A stretch of DNA of 64,000 nucleotides from Plastoroseomonas arctica. GTDB lineage: Bacteria; Pseudomonadota; Alphaproteobacteria; Acetobacterales; Acetobacteraceae. A program made the translations under genes and the position numbers. The notes below the pieces were generated by a model. It searched no databases. It was not told the DNA's origin and was given only the letters and a program-made list of their open reading frames with translations. Positions 1 through 9,233 of this stretch are shown one piece after another. The stretch spans positions 93,806 through 157,805 of the forward strand of contig NZ_JAAEDH010000010.1 of assembly GCF_018128965.1 (NCBI RefSeq), given 5' to 3'. Every line of letters starts with the position of its first letter. The stretch's first letter is position 1.

Positions 1-664
1 GGCGCCAGATCACCGCCCCGCCGCGCAGACCCTTGGCGCGGGCGGTGCGGATATAGTCCTCCGACAGCACCTCCAGCATGGTGGAGCGCGCGACGCGGGC
101 GAAGGTCGCGATATAGGGCAGCCCCAGCGTGGTGACCGGCAGGATGAGGTTCGCCCATCCGCCCCGCCCACTGGGCGGCAGCCATTGCAGCTTGGCCGCG
201 AACAGCAGCATCAGCAGCAGGCCCAGGAAGAAGACCGGCACGGATATCCCGAAGGCGGAGACGGCGCCGATCGCCTGGTCCACCCAGGAATTGGGCCGCA
301 TGCTGGCCGTCACGCCCAGCCCCACGCCCACGATCACCGCCAGCAGCATCGCGAAGCCGGCGAGCTCGATGGTGGCCGGCAGGCGGCGGACCAACTCGTC
401 AAGGACTGGGCGGCGGCTGCGGTAGCTCTCGCCGAGATCGCCCTGCGCCACGCGCACCAGATAGGTGCCGTATTGGCGCCACAGCGGCTGGTCGAGCCCG
501 TAATGCTCCCGGATGAGGGCGATATCCTCCTCCTCCGCATCCGGCCCCGCCGCGTTGCGGGCGGGATCACCGGGCACGAGGTGCAGCACGAGGAAGACCG
601 CGAGCGACACCGCTAACAGCGTCGGCACCAGCACGGCGATGCGGTAGATCGCGTAGTCGAGCAC
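1..664 (-). CDS. ABC transporter permease, DppB/OppB family (3' part beyond window)
   Basis: This is an inner-membrane permease of a peptide/opine/nickel-type ABC importer; its C-terminus lies beyond the left edge. The reverse strand is open from a GTG at 664, fixed by an in-frame TGA four codons upstream and a GAGGGGG ribosome site. The N-terminus has the family's first helix followed by LVPGDPAR, then the family phrase IREHYGLDQPLWRQYGTYL, several hydrophobic segments, and near the edge the EAA-type loop EDYIRTARAKGL that docks the ATPase. It is divergent from the LysR gene at 811 with 146 bp between them. Location beside two flavin monooxygenases suggests import of an organic sulfur or nitrogen compound; the substrate is inference. 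Confidence 0.88.
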   Translation of the reverse strand, partial: MLDYAIYRIAVLVPTLLAVSLAVFLVLHLVPGDPARNAAGPDAEEEDIALIREHYGLDQPLWRQYGTYLVRVAQGDLGESYRSRRPVLDELVRRLPATIELAGFAMLLAVIVGVGLGVTASMRPNSWVDQAIGAVSAFGISVPVFFLGLLLMLLFAAKLQWLPPSGRGGWANLILPVTTLGLPYIATFARVARSTMLEVLSEDYIRTARAKGLRGGAVIWR

Positions 665-810
665 GGCGCCCCCTCACTGGCTTGGGCCGCGGATGCTGGC
701 ATGCTCCCGGTGCGCCGCTTCAACGGCGGCTACACCACCGTAGGTAAGGGCCGTCCGCAGGGTCAAATGCGATATTGCCCCTGATGCATGCCGAAATGTT
801 ATGAATAGGC

Positions 811-1719
811 ATGCGACGCCTGACCCTCCGCCAGATTGAAGCCTTCCGCGCGGTGATGCTGCGCGGCTCCATCTCCGGCGCTGGCGAGATGCTGGGCCTG
901 ACCCAGCCCGCCGTCAGCCGGCTGATGCGCGACATGCAGGAGGTGCTGAACCTCAAGCTCTTCCTCCGCCGCGGCAACTCCATCGCCGCCAGCGCCGAGG
1001 CGACGCTGCTGTTCGAGGAGGTGCAGCGCAGTTTCGTCAGCCTGCACCGCATCGAGCGCACCGCGCAGGAGATCAAGCGCGCCTGGCATGGCAGCCTGCG
1101 CATCGCGGCGATGGCGGGGCCGGCGTATGGCTTCCTCCCCGGCCTGGTCGCGCAATTCCTGCGCGAGCACCCGGATACCTTCGTCGCCCTCCACAACCAC
1201 ATCACCACGACGACGCTGGAGCGCGTGTCGCTGCGGCAGTTCGACATCGGCATGGCCTATGCGCCACCGGATTATCCGGGCCTGGAGATCGAGCGCCTGC
1301 CCCTGCTGGAAGCGGTCTGCGCCCTGCCCGCGGACCATCCGCTGGCGGCCAAAGGCGAGATCACGCTGGAGGATCTGCGTGGGCAGAATCTGCTGAGCCT
1401 GGGCACCGGCAGCCAGATCGCCATGCGCCTGGACGCCATGCTGCGCCTGGCCGGCATTCTCGCCCCGGTGCTTGCCGAATCCACCGCCTCGGAGGTGCTG
1501 TGCCGGCTCGTGGGCCAGGGCGTGGGGATCGCGCTGGTCGATCCCTTCACGGGTGCGGCTGTGCGTGACCCCGCCGTCGTCGTGCGCCGCTTCGCGCCCC
1601 GGGTGGAGTATGGCGTGGCGCTGGTCTTCCCCTCCGGCGTGCCGCGCTCGCCGGCGGTGACTTGGTTCGCTGAGGCCGTCCGCAACGGCTCGACCATGGC
1701 GCGGCTGCTCCCAGCATAG
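811..1719 (+). CDS. LysR-family transcriptional regulator
   Basis: A 302-residue LysR-type regulator. The N-terminal winged helix-turn-helix is clear (LRQIEAFRAVMLRGSISGAG, then LTQPAVSRLMRDMQ, residues about 5-48), followed by an effector-binding domain of periplasmic-binding fold with typical landmarks such as IGMAYAPPDYPGLE and VGQGVGIALVDPF. Length is normal for the family. It starts at an ATG just after AATAGGC, is divergent from the permease, and precedes the tandem LLM monooxygenases. It probably controls both directions in response to the transported substrate; that is inferred from position. Confidence 0.93.
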   Translation: MRRLTLRQIEAFRAVMLRGSISGAGEMLGLTQPAVSRLMRDMQEVLNLKLFLRRGNSIAASAEATLLFEEVQRSFVSLHRIERTAQEIKRAWHGSLRIAAMAGPAYGFLPGLVAQFLREHPDTFVALHNHITTTTLERVSLRQFDIGMAYAPPDYPGLEIERLPLLEAVCALPADHPLAAKGEITLEDLRGQNLLSLGTGSQIAMRLDAMLRLAGILAPVLAESTASEVLCRLVGQGVGIALVDPFTGAAVRDPAVVVRRFAPRVEYGVALVFPSGVPRSPAVTWFAEAVRNGSTMARLLPA

Positions 1720-1843
1720 CACTTGCGCATACATGCCCAACTGGGCATCTTGCGCTCCTCACCCTCCGGCCGCCTTTCCAGGGCGTCCGTCGCTTCCATC
1801 GGCAATCGGACGGCGCCGGCGCGCCGGAAGGAAGGGTGTGAGC

Positions 1844-3199
1844 ATGGCACGGCGCGACAAGATGAAGCTCGGCATGTCGATGCGCGGCCTGGGGTATCAC
1901 CCGGCCGCCTGGCGGCACCCCGATGTCCCCGCAGACGGAACCCTGCGCTTCGAGCATTACGCCCACAACGCGGTCATGGCCGAGCGCGGGCTGTTCGACA
2001 TGATCTTCTTCGCCGACGGCATCGGCCTGCGCGAACGCGACGAGCCACGCGGCTCCCTCGCGCGCTCCGGCTATGAGCTGGTCGAGATGGAGCCAATGAC
2101 GCTGCTCCCCGCCCTCGCCGTGCTGACGAAGCACATCGGGTTGGTGACCACGGCGTCCACCACCTACAACGAGCCGTTTCACGTGGCGCGCAAATTCGCG
2201 ACGCTCGATCTGATCAGCCATGGCCGCGCCGGGTGGAACATCGTCACCTCCTGGTCAGAGGCGGAGGCGAAAAACTTCAACCGCGAAGCCCATCTGGACT
2301 ACGACACGCGCTATGAGCGCGCGGCCGAATTCGTCGAGGTGGTGAAGGGCCTGTGGGATTGCTGGGAGCCGGGTTCGTTGCTCTACGACAAGGCCGGCGG
2401 GCTCTTCTACGACGAGGCCCGGATGCATCTGCTCAACCATCGCGGCAAGCATTTCCAGGTGCGTGGGCCGCTCAACGTCGCCTCCATGCCGCAGGGGCGC
2501 CCGGTGCTGTTCCAGGCCGGCGCGTCGGAGCCGGGGCGCGAGATCGCCGCCGCCACCGCCGACGTGGTCTATGCCGCGGCCGATTCGCTCAAGGCGTCCA
2601 AGGCCTATTACGACGACGTCAAAGCCCGCATGGCGAAGCATGGCCGCGATGGCGATGCGCTGAAGATCATGCCCGGCGTGCGCACCATCGTCGCCGCGAC
2701 GCGTGCGGAGGCCCAGGACAAGTTTGACCGCCTGCAGGACCTCACCGACCCTCTGGTGGGCCTCGGTCGCGTCTATGCCGCGCTCGGCGACCTCAGCAGC
2801 TTCGACCTGGACGGGCCGGTGCCCGAGCCGCAGCGCGCCGCCGAGGTGCGCAGCAGCACGGAGCGCATGATGGAACGCGCGCGGTCGCAGAACCTCACCA
2901 TCCGCCAGCTCTACCAGCAGGTGGTGGGCGGCGGCTTCTACCTGATCGGCACAGCGTCGGACATCGTGGACGGCATGCAGGAATGGTTTGAGGCCGAGGC
3001 CTGTGACGGCTTCAACGTTCTGCCCCCCTACCTGCCCGGCTGCTGCGACGACTTCGTGGAATTCATCACGCCGGAATTGCAGCGGCGGGGGCTGTTCCGG
3101 ACGGCCTATGAGGGCAAGACCTTGCGGGAAAACCTTGGCCTGGCGCCGCATGTGAACCGGCACGTCGCGGCGCGAGCCGCCAGCGAAGCGGCGGAGTGA
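1844..3199 (+). CDS. LLM-class flavin-dependent monooxygenase (NtaA/SnaA/DszA family), copy 1
   Basis: A 451-residue flavin monooxygenase of the bacterial luciferase superfamily, NtaA/SnaA/DszA branch. These enzymes use FMNH2 from a separate reductase to oxidise small organosulfur or amine compounds. Family landmarks are visible: LGMSMRGLGYHPAAWRHPDV near the start, FADGIGLRE, TTYNEPFHVARKFATLD, GRAGWNIVTSW, and the C-terminal CDGFNVLPPYLPG and TLRENLGLA. The start at 1844 is chosen over an upstream in-frame ATG at 1733 because GGAAGG precedes it and homology begins there. It overlaps the next gene by 4 bp. No flavin reductase is seen nearby. Confidence 0.92.
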   Translation: MARRDKMKLGMSMRGLGYHPAAWRHPDVPADGTLRFEHYAHNAVMAERGLFDMIFFADGIGLRERDEPRGSLARSGYELVEMEPMTLLPALAVLTKHIGLVTTASTTYNEPFHVARKFATLDLISHGRAGWNIVTSWSEAEAKNFNREAHLDYDTRYERAAEFVEVVKGLWDCWEPGSLLYDKAGGLFYDEARMHLLNHRGKHFQVRGPLNVASMPQGRPVLFQAGASEPGREIAAATADVVYAAADSLKASKAYYDDVKARMAKHGRDGDALKIMPGVRTIVAATRAEAQDKFDRLQDLTDPLVGLGRVYAALGDLSSFDLDGPVPEPQRAAEVRSSTERMMERARSQNLTIRQLYQQVVGGGFYLIGTASDIVDGMQEWFEAEACDGFNVLPPYLPGCCDDFVEFITPELQRRGLFRTAYEGKTLRENLGLAPHVNRHVAARAASEAAE

Positions 3200-4530
3200 G
3201 CACGATGGCACGGCAGATGAAGCTCGGCCTCAACCTGGTCGGCAATGGCGCGCATGGCGGCGGCTGGCGCATGCCCGATGCCCATGTCGGCGCGGGGATG
3301 GATATCCGGCTGTGGAAGCAGATCGCGCGCGGTGCCGAGGCCGCGAAGTTCCACTTCATGTTCATGGCTGACGGCATCGCCGTCCGCAGCTCCGCCAAGG
3401 ACGAAGCGCAGCTCAGCTATGACAGCCGGATCGACGTGTTCGAACCACTCACCGTGATGGCCGCCCTGTCCGCCGTGACGGAGCGCATGGGCTACCTCGC
3501 GTCGATCTCCACCACCTACAACGAGCCCTATCACGTGGCGCGCAAGCTCGCCTCGCTCGATCATGTCAGCGAAGGGCGGATCGGCTGGAACGTCGTCACC
3601 TCCTGGTCCGAGCAAGAGGCGCTGAACTTCGGCCGCGACAGCCATCTGGAGCACGGGCTGCGCTACAAGCGCGCCGAGGAATTCGTCGATGTCGTCTTCG
3701 CGCTGTGGAACAGCTGGGAGGATGACGCCTTCATCCGCGACAAGGCGACCGGGCAGTATTTCGACCCCTCCAAACTGCACATCCCGCACCATCGCGGCGA
3801 GCACTTCACCGTCCGCGGCCCGCTGAACGCCGCGCGTCCCGTCCAAGGATTTCCGGTGATCGCGCAGGCTGGCTCCTCCGGCCCCGGCCAGGCGCTGGCC
3901 GGGCGGATCGCCGAGATCGTCTACACCATGCAGAAGTCACGCGCGGATGCGGCCGCCTTCTATGCGAGCGTGAAGAGCGGCTTCGCCAACCATGGCCGCC
4001 ATGCCGAGCATTCCCTGGTGATGCCGGGCATCATGCCCATCATGGGCCGCACCATGCAGGAGGCGCGCGACCGGGCCGAGCAGTTGCAGGAGCTGATCCA
4101 TCCACAGCTTGGTCTCGCCGCGCTGATTCCCTCCTTCGGCGACCTCACCGGCTATGACCTTGACGACCCGGTACCCCCGCCGTTGGCGGACACCAACAGC
4201 GTGAAGAGCGCGCATGAGCGGCTGGCCAAGCAGCTGGCCGGCAAGACCATCACCATCCGCGAGCTGATCCACCAGCGCTCCGCCTCCGGCCACCACGTGA
4301 TGGTCGGTACGCCGCAGAGCATCGCGGACGAGATGGAGGACTGGTTCGTCCATCACGGCTGCGACGGATGGAACATCCTGCCGCCCTACTACCCCGTGCC
4401 GGTGCAGGAGGTGTTCGACTGGCTGGTGCCAGAGCTTCAGCGTCGCGGGCTATTCCATACCAGTTACGAGGGCACGACGTTGCGCGATAATCTGGGTCTT
4501 GCGCGACCGGTGCACCCGGCAGCGAGGTGA
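3196..4530 (+). CDS. LLM-class flavin-dependent monooxygenase (NtaA/SnaA/DszA family), copy 2
   Basis: A paralog of the preceding gene, about 444 residues. It shares the same landmarks: MKLGLNLVGNGAHGGGWRMP, FMADGIAVRS, STTYNEPYHVARKLASLDHV, GRIGWNVVTSWSE, and the tail GTTLRDNLGLARP. Translation could begin at GTG 3196, which overlaps the upstream stop (GTGA), or at ATG 3205; the encoded core is unchanged. Two adjacent members suggest one substrate handled in two steps or two related substrates. A short copy of this family's C-terminal coding end also lies far away at 23938-24002. Confidence 0.92.
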   Translation: MSTMARQMKLGLNLVGNGAHGGGWRMPDAHVGAGMDIRLWKQIARGAEAAKFHFMFMADGIAVRSSAKDEAQLSYDSRIDVFEPLTVMAALSAVTERMGYLASISTTYNEPYHVARKLASLDHVSEGRIGWNVVTSWSEQEALNFGRDSHLEHGLRYKRAEEFVDVVFALWNSWEDDAFIRDKATGQYFDPSKLHIPHHRGEHFTVRGPLNAARPVQGFPVIAQAGSSGPGQALAGRIAEIVYTMQKSRADAAAFYASVKSGFANHGRHAEHSLVMPGIMPIMGRTMQEARDRAEQLQELIHPQLGLAALIPSFGDLTGYDLDDPVPPPLADTNSVKSAHERLAKQLAGKTITIRELIHQRSASGHHVMVGTPQSIADEMEDWFVHHGCDGWNILPPYYPVPVQEVFDWLVPELQRRGLFHTSYEGTTLRDNLGLARPVHPAAR

Positions 4531-4576
4531 ACGCACATGCTGCGTCTTGCGCGCAGGCTGCGCGAGCCCGGCGCAT

Positions 4577-5192
4577 CTTAATCGAAGGGCAGGATGTGGA
4601 ACCGACGCAGGATCTTCCAAAGGGTCTGGTCGTCGCTGGCACAGCCAGCCGCCGTGAGATGGGACCGAACCGCGCCACGAACGTTCGCATGTCCTCATTG
4701 CCAACGTTCTTGCGATTGATCCGTTTGATGAAGGTCGAGGCCGAGTGGACCTCGCGGGCCCTGCGGAGCACGTCCTGATAGGGGCCAGTGATCTTGAAGG
4801 TGGTTCGCTCGCTCGCGACGGCGAACTGATGCCGCTCGTTCGAGAGGTCGAGATTCTGGAACGCTTGCGCGAGTTGCCCGACGAAGTCCTTGAATAACGC
4901 TATCAGCCGGCGCGAAAGTAACGGTCCGTTTGGCCTGCACTTCGAGCATCGCCGGGTCGCCCGTTGTGGTGGTGCCGCGAACGATGACGTCATCCAGCGG
5001 GTGTCCTTCCCCCGCGCGCTGCAGTTCGATGGTTTCGATAGTTGCGCCAGGGAGACCTCGCGGGTCGGCCTCGACGAGCATCGTTAGCAGGTAGTGCGCC
5101 GCGACCTGCCCCTCAAAGAGGGCACCCGCCGGACCGCGCGCTGACGGGCTGGTTGCCGCTGCGGGCGGGATTTCGGGCGAGCTATGGCTCAT
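4577..5192 (-). pseudogene. Remnant of a large nuclease/NTPase gene (PD-(D/E)xK-like N-terminal domain)
   Basis: Reverse-strand gene decayed by frameshifts. From ATG 5192 the frame reads GALFEGQVAAHYLLTMLVEA, then HPLDDVIV (Asp67/68) and MLEVQAKRTV, a D...QxK arrangement as in Mrr/DUF4297-like PD-(D/E)xK nucleases. At about 4895 one extra base shifts the frame; the neighbouring frame continues LFKDFVGQLAQAFQNLD through FIKRINRKNVGNEDMRTFVA. A second shift near 4665 leads to ASDDQTLWKILRRFHILPFD and a TAA at 4577. From memory, this is the start of very large proteins (over 1000 residues) with nuclease and STAND/NACHT-type ATPase regions. Only about 205 codons remain. The two frameshifts and the truncation are visible; a defence function is inference. 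Confidence 0.72.
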
Positions 5193-6372
5193 ACAAAGTT
5201 ACTGAATAACGCGAATTGCTTCCAAGACCACGCTGTTGTTCCGGTTCCCGCGCAAAATCGTGAGTAGCCATGTGCCATAAGGTAGGGAGTTCAGGCAACA
5301 CGTGTTGCGTTGCCGAAGTCATTCAGTTTGGGGCGCACCCCGAATGCGATGGGCCTCGTCTTGTCGCTTCGGAGGCGCCAAGTCTAATTACACGCCGCGC
5401 AAGTCGTCATGCCGCGCTTCTCCCGCCGGGGCTCGATCGCATAGCCGCATCGCATGCAGTTCGCCCGTCGTCGGCAGTATTGAAGGGGTCAGCGACGCGC
5501 CTGATCGGCGCGCTGGCCGGCTATTCGGGAGGCCGCCCTCGGGCCCCGGCGCGGCACCGCGGCATGCCCCACAGCAGCAGCTGCATCGGCATCCGTGGCG
5601 GCTGGCTCCCAGGCTGGCATGACGTGGGTGACCGGCTTTGCCGCTTGAGGAGCCGTCGGCCCGGTCGGCCGGGACGTACGAGGCGTCTGCTTCGTTGGGA
5701 AACCACTGTCCCAGATTGCCGAACGAACATACCGAGCCTGCCGCTGCGGCCTGCCTCTCACAACGCGCCCGATCGGATATGCACTACCTCAACGACCTGC
5801 TTCCCGGCGCGCCGGCGCGTCGGGGAATGGTCATCGTTTCGCGCCGGTCAGCCGTCGCCAGCTTATCGTCCTTAAACCGGGCGAAGACGTGTTCTTTGTT
5901 GTACATCAGCAATACAGGCTCTTGCATCTATTCAGACGTGGCAACGCGACGCCTCAGATGTTGGGGCCGAATGAAGGGTTTGCATCAATGAAGTACTGAT
6001 CGGGCGATCGGCTTACTGAATTTCCTGAGCCGCGCCAGCAAAATACGGTTCACTCTCAATGGCTTAAGCTTGAGGGAAAAATCGACCTACCCTCAAGGTT
6101 CGGAAAATCTTTGCTCTCTCCGCCCCGAAACGGGCGGTAGTTGCGCCTGCGAACCATCAAGGTCTGCGGGCAAAACACGGCTAAACGTGCGCCTCAACGC
6201 GGTGCACCGTTTAGGATGGACGGTTTGTGAGAGACGACTGGAGCAGCGGTAGGAACCCGATTCCAACCTTCTCTGGAGCGCGCCGGCTAACCCTGCAATC
6301 TTTTGTCACAACCTTGCAGCCTGCCGACACGGAATCCGTGCGAACTCCCCAATAATCCAGGGGAAAGATCGC
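5193..6372. other. Gene-poor region with a 14-bp palindrome and a hairpin repeat
   Basis: I recognise no protein in these 1180 bp; several frames are open for 100-200 codons but look like low-complexity Arg/Ala/Pro antisense products. Visible structure: a perfect palindrome gcaacacgtgttgc at 5295-5308; a hairpin at 6069-6097 (stem cttgaggg/ccctcaag, 13-nt loop) followed by a stretch to 6262 that resembles the flank of tRNA-Gly at 43.7-43.9 kb; and the leader of the efflux operon at its right end. Base composition is more AT-rich than the neighbouring genes. Confidence 0.5.
6069..6262 (+). repeat. Diverged relative of the tRNA-Gly 3' flank (left copy)
   Basis: The first part (cttgaggg, loop containing aaatcg, ccctcaag, ttcgga) aligns with 43716-43751, with about 31 of 36 positions identical by eye. 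The last part contains ccgtttagg and cgactggagc, matching cggtttaggg and cgactggagc next to and inside the tRNA-Gly 3' end. The middle is not clearly alignable. It may be an old attachment-site duplicate or a small dispersed hairpin family. Confidence 0.4.
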
Positions 6373-7575
6373 ATGCGTAGTCTGTTGCTCGCACTACCGC
6401 TGATGTTGGGCATGCAGGCACCCAGCGCTGCCACCGACTTGCGTTCAGGCTTCGCCGCGGCCGTCGAACTGAATGCGGAAATCCGCTCGCTTACAGCGCA
6501 ACGCGACGTCATTGCAGCTCGCCGCAGTGGTTCTGAGGCTTTACTGCCGGGTGCGCCCACCCTTTCCCCGTCCTGGCGAACCCAGGTCAATCCGCAACGC
6601 AGCGGTTATCAGGAATTCGAGGTCGGCGTAGACGCACCGATCTGGCTGCCGGGTGAATCGCGGGCGCTGCGCGGCAGCGTCACCGCGCAGGAGCAACAGT
6701 GGGAGGCGCGGCTACGCCAAGCGCGCATCACAGTTGCCGGTGAGGTCCGCGATGCCTACTGGGCCTGGGGCCTGGCTTTGGCGGAACGCGAGGCCGCGCG
6801 CGCCCGCCTTGCCGCCGCCCGCCTGCTGGAGCGAGACATGGGCCGGCAAGCGGCTGGCGGCAACGCGCCTCGCACGGACCTTCTGGTCGCGCAAGCCGAC
6901 GCGCGGGACGCGGAGGGCACCTTGCGTATTGCCGACGGCCAAGTTCGCGATGCAGTGCTCGCCTTCCGTGCACTGACCGGGCGGGACCCGCGTTCGGGCC
7001 CGTCCGAATCGGTGGCCCGCGCCAGCATTCCCGGCGCGGCCTTGCGCGATTTGCCACAAGCCGCGGTGGCCGCCACCAGCCTCGTCCTGGCCCGCGCCGA
7101 AGAACGGCTGGCGCAGGTGCGCGATCGCGCCAGCCCAACCCTCTTCGCCGGCTACCGCCGCGAGCGAGAGGCCTTCGGCGAGCGCTGGGTGGACCGCCCG
7201 ATGATCGGCATCCGCATCCCCTTCACCTATGGCCCCCAGGTGGAAGAGCGTGCCGCGATGGCGCGGGCCGAGGCGATGTCGGCGGAGGCGCAGCTCGCCA
7301 CCATCGCCCGCACCTTCGAGAGCACCGAGCGGCGCGCCCGGGCCCAGCGCGAGGACGCCGAGGCACTGACCGGGCTCACCGAGCAGCGGTACCGCGCCCT
7401 CGCGGAGCAGACAGGATTGATCGAGACTGCGTTCCGCGCCGGCAACGTGACATTCATCGAAGTGGCGCGCGCCCGCGCCCAGCTGGCCCAGGCCGACGCC
7501 GCGCGCCGCCGCACCCGCGTCGAGCGCGACCGGGCGGCTTCGGTCATCAACCAGATCCTGGGGGTCGAACCTTGA
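6373..7575 (+). CDS. Outer-membrane efflux factor, TolC/CzcC family
   Basis: A 400-residue outer-membrane channel of a tripartite metal efflux pump. It has a signal peptide (MRSLLLALPLMLGMQAPSAA) and long Ala/Arg/Glu-rich helices typical of TolC-like proteins, with the two internally similar halves expected (for example RDAYWAWGLALAEREAARAR and EQRYRALAEQTGLIETAFRA). It is the first gene of the efflux operon and its TGA overlaps the ATG of the adaptor. The assignment to CzcC-type rather than multidrug export rests on the pump downstream. Confidence 0.9.
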   Translation: MRSLLLALPLMLGMQAPSAATDLRSGFAAAVELNAEIRSLTAQRDVIAARRSGSEALLPGAPTLSPSWRTQVNPQRSGYQEFEVGVDAPIWLPGESRALRGSVTAQEQQWEARLRQARITVAGEVRDAYWAWGLALAEREAARARLAAARLLERDMGRQAAGGNAPRTDLLVAQADARDAEGTLRIADGQVRDAVLAFRALTGRDPRSGPSESVARASIPGAALRDLPQAAVAATSLVLARAEERLAQVRDRASPTLFAGYRREREAFGERWVDRPMIGIRIPFTYGPQVEERAAMARAEAMSAEAQLATIARTFESTERRARAQREDAEALTGLTEQRYRALAEQTGLIETAFRAGNVTFIEVARARAQLAQADAARRRTRVERDRAASVINQILGVEP

Positions 7576-9230
7576 TGCTTCGCCGCTCGCTCTGCGCCGT
7601 GCTCATCGCCCTGGGGCTGGCCGGCACCGCCCGGTCCCATGAGGGTCATGGCGACGAGGCCCCCGTCGCCGCCTCTGCCCTGCCGCGCGTGGAAGCGGAG
7701 AGCGAGGCTTTCGAACTCGTCGGTGTGCTGCAGCCTGGCGGGGTCCTGCTCATCTACCTGGACCGCTGGGCCGACAACGCGCCGGTCGATGGCGCCGTCA
7801 CAGTCACCATCGATAGGCAGGAGGTCGCCGCGGCGCGGCAGGGCATCGGCATCCTGGCATTGCGCCACCCGCGCCTTGCCCAGCCCGGTTGCATCGACCT
7901 GATCTTCAGCATCGCCGCCGGCGAGGAGATGGACCTGCTGACCGCCACGCTGCAAATCCCCGAACCACCCGCTTCTGCCGTCCCGGTCCATGGTTGGCTC
8001 GATGCGCTGCGCGAGGCGCCCATGCTCCTGGCGGCCGGGCTCGGCCTGCTCCTGGCCGGGCTGGTGCTCGGCCGCCTCTCCGTACCGCGGGCATTGCCGC
8101 CCATGGTCGAGGACGAACCCCTCGTCGCACCTTCGCCGGTCGCCGTGGTCAAGCCGGCCAAGCTGCCCGCCCGGGTCGCGGGGATACTTCTCCTGATCGC
8201 TGCGGCACCTTCCATGGCGCAGACCTCCGTCGCCGAACCGCCGCGCCGGATGGATGACGGCACGGTGTTCATGCCCAAGCCGTCGCAGCGCCTCCTCGTC
8301 ATCCGCACCCAGGTCGCGGCACCCGGCGATGCGCTGGCCACCACCCAACTGGTCGGCAGCCTGACGCCGGACCCCAACGCGTCGGGCCGTGTGCAGCCAT
8401 CGCAATCGGGCCGGCTGGAACCCGGCGAACGCGGCCTGCCCACGCTCGGCCAGCGTGTCGAGCGCGGCCAGGTCCTCGCCTATGTCACGCCCAGCTACAC
8501 GGCGTCGGAGCGCGGCACGCTCGCGCAGAACGCCGCCGAGCTGGATGCCCAGATCACCATCCTGGCCGCGCGGGTCAGCCGTCTGACCACGCTGCGCGGC
8601 AGCGTCTCGGATCGCGAGATCTCCGAGGCGCAGGCCGAGCTGGCCGGCGCCCGGCAGCGCCGTGCCGCCATCCAGCCGGCGCTGTCCGGCCGCGAACCGC
8701 TCCTCGCACCCGTCAGCGGCACCGTCTCGCTGGTCCGCGCGGCCCTGGGCCAGATCGTCGACAACCAGCAGGCGGTATTCGAGATCGTCGATCCCGACCG
8801 GCTGTGGGTGGAGGCGCTGGCCTTCGACCGCATCAGCATCGACGCCATCGCCGGCGCGTCGGCCACGCTGGGCGATGGCCGCAGCGTGGAGCTGGAATTC
8901 GTCGGCCGCGGCCTGACCGTACGGCAGCAGGCGGTACCGCTGAATTTCCGCGTGGTGAACCCGCCGCCCGATGTCGCGGTCGGCGCGCCGGTGGTCGTGC
9001 TGCTGCGCAGCCGGCGCCAGGTCGAGGGCATCATCCTTCCGGCCGAGGCCGTGGTGCGCTCGGCCGAGGGCCCGCCCATCGTGTTCGAGCACACCAGCGG
9101 CGAGCGTTTCGCGCCCCGCCCGGTGCGGGTCCTGCCGCTCGATGGCGCGCGGGTGGTGATCACCGCCGGCGTGAACCCGGGTGCGCGCATCGTGACCCAG
9201 GGTGCGAACCTCATCGCCCAGGTCCGCTGA
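7575..9230 (+). CDS. Efflux periplasmic adaptor (CusB/CzcB family) with extra N-terminal module
   Basis: Membrane-fusion protein linking the RND pump to the outer-membrane factor. The start is ATG 7575 (TGATG overlap); a TTG one codon earlier is less likely. Order of parts (551 residues): a signal peptide followed by HEGHGDE, a metal-ligand-like motif; a small periplasmic domain (to about 145); a membrane helix (about 150-172, PMLLAAGLGLLLAGLVLGRL); then a second signal-peptide-like segment (about 200-218, ARVAGILLLIAAAPSMAQ) just before the normal adaptor body, which has the barrel-sandwich, hairpin (AQNAAELDAQITILAARVSR) and beta-barrel regions. The protein looks like two secreted proteins joined in frame. 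Confidence 0.88.
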   Translation: MLRRSLCAVLIALGLAGTARSHEGHGDEAPVAASALPRVEAESEAFELVGVLQPGGVLLIYLDRWADNAPVDGAVTVTIDRQEVAAARQGIGILALRHPRLAQPGCIDLIFSIAAGEEMDLLTATLQIPEPPASAVPVHGWLDALREAPMLLAAGLGLLLAGLVLGRLSVPRALPPMVEDEPLVAPSPVAVVKPAKLPARVAGILLLIAAAPSMAQTSVAEPPRRMDDGTVFMPKPSQRLLVIRTQVAAPGDALATTQLVGSLTPDPNASGRVQPSQSGRLEPGERGLPTLGQRVERGQVLAYVTPSYTASERGTLAQNAAELDAQITILAARVSRLTTLRGSVSDREISEAQAELAGARQRRAAIQPALSGREPLLAPVSGTVSLVRAALGQIVDNQQAVFEIVDPDRLWVEALAFDRISIDAIAGASATLGDGRSVELEFVGRGLTVRQQAVPLNFRVVNPPPDVAVGAPVVVLLRSRRQVEGIILPAEAVVRSAEGPPIVFEHTSGERFAPRPVRVLPLDGARVVITAGVNPGARIVTQGANLIAQVR

Positions 9231-9233
9231 GCG

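Noticed and set aside
5270..5875. 201-codon plus-strand frame in the gene-poor region
   Set aside because: No ribosome site, no motifs, Arg/Pro/Ser-rich text typical of noncoding high-GC DNA.
6228..6262. Second tRNA gene or tRNA fragment next to the left repeat
   Set aside because: Only about 10 bases match the tRNA-Gly 3' end exactly; the T-loop consensus is absent and no cloverleaf forms.
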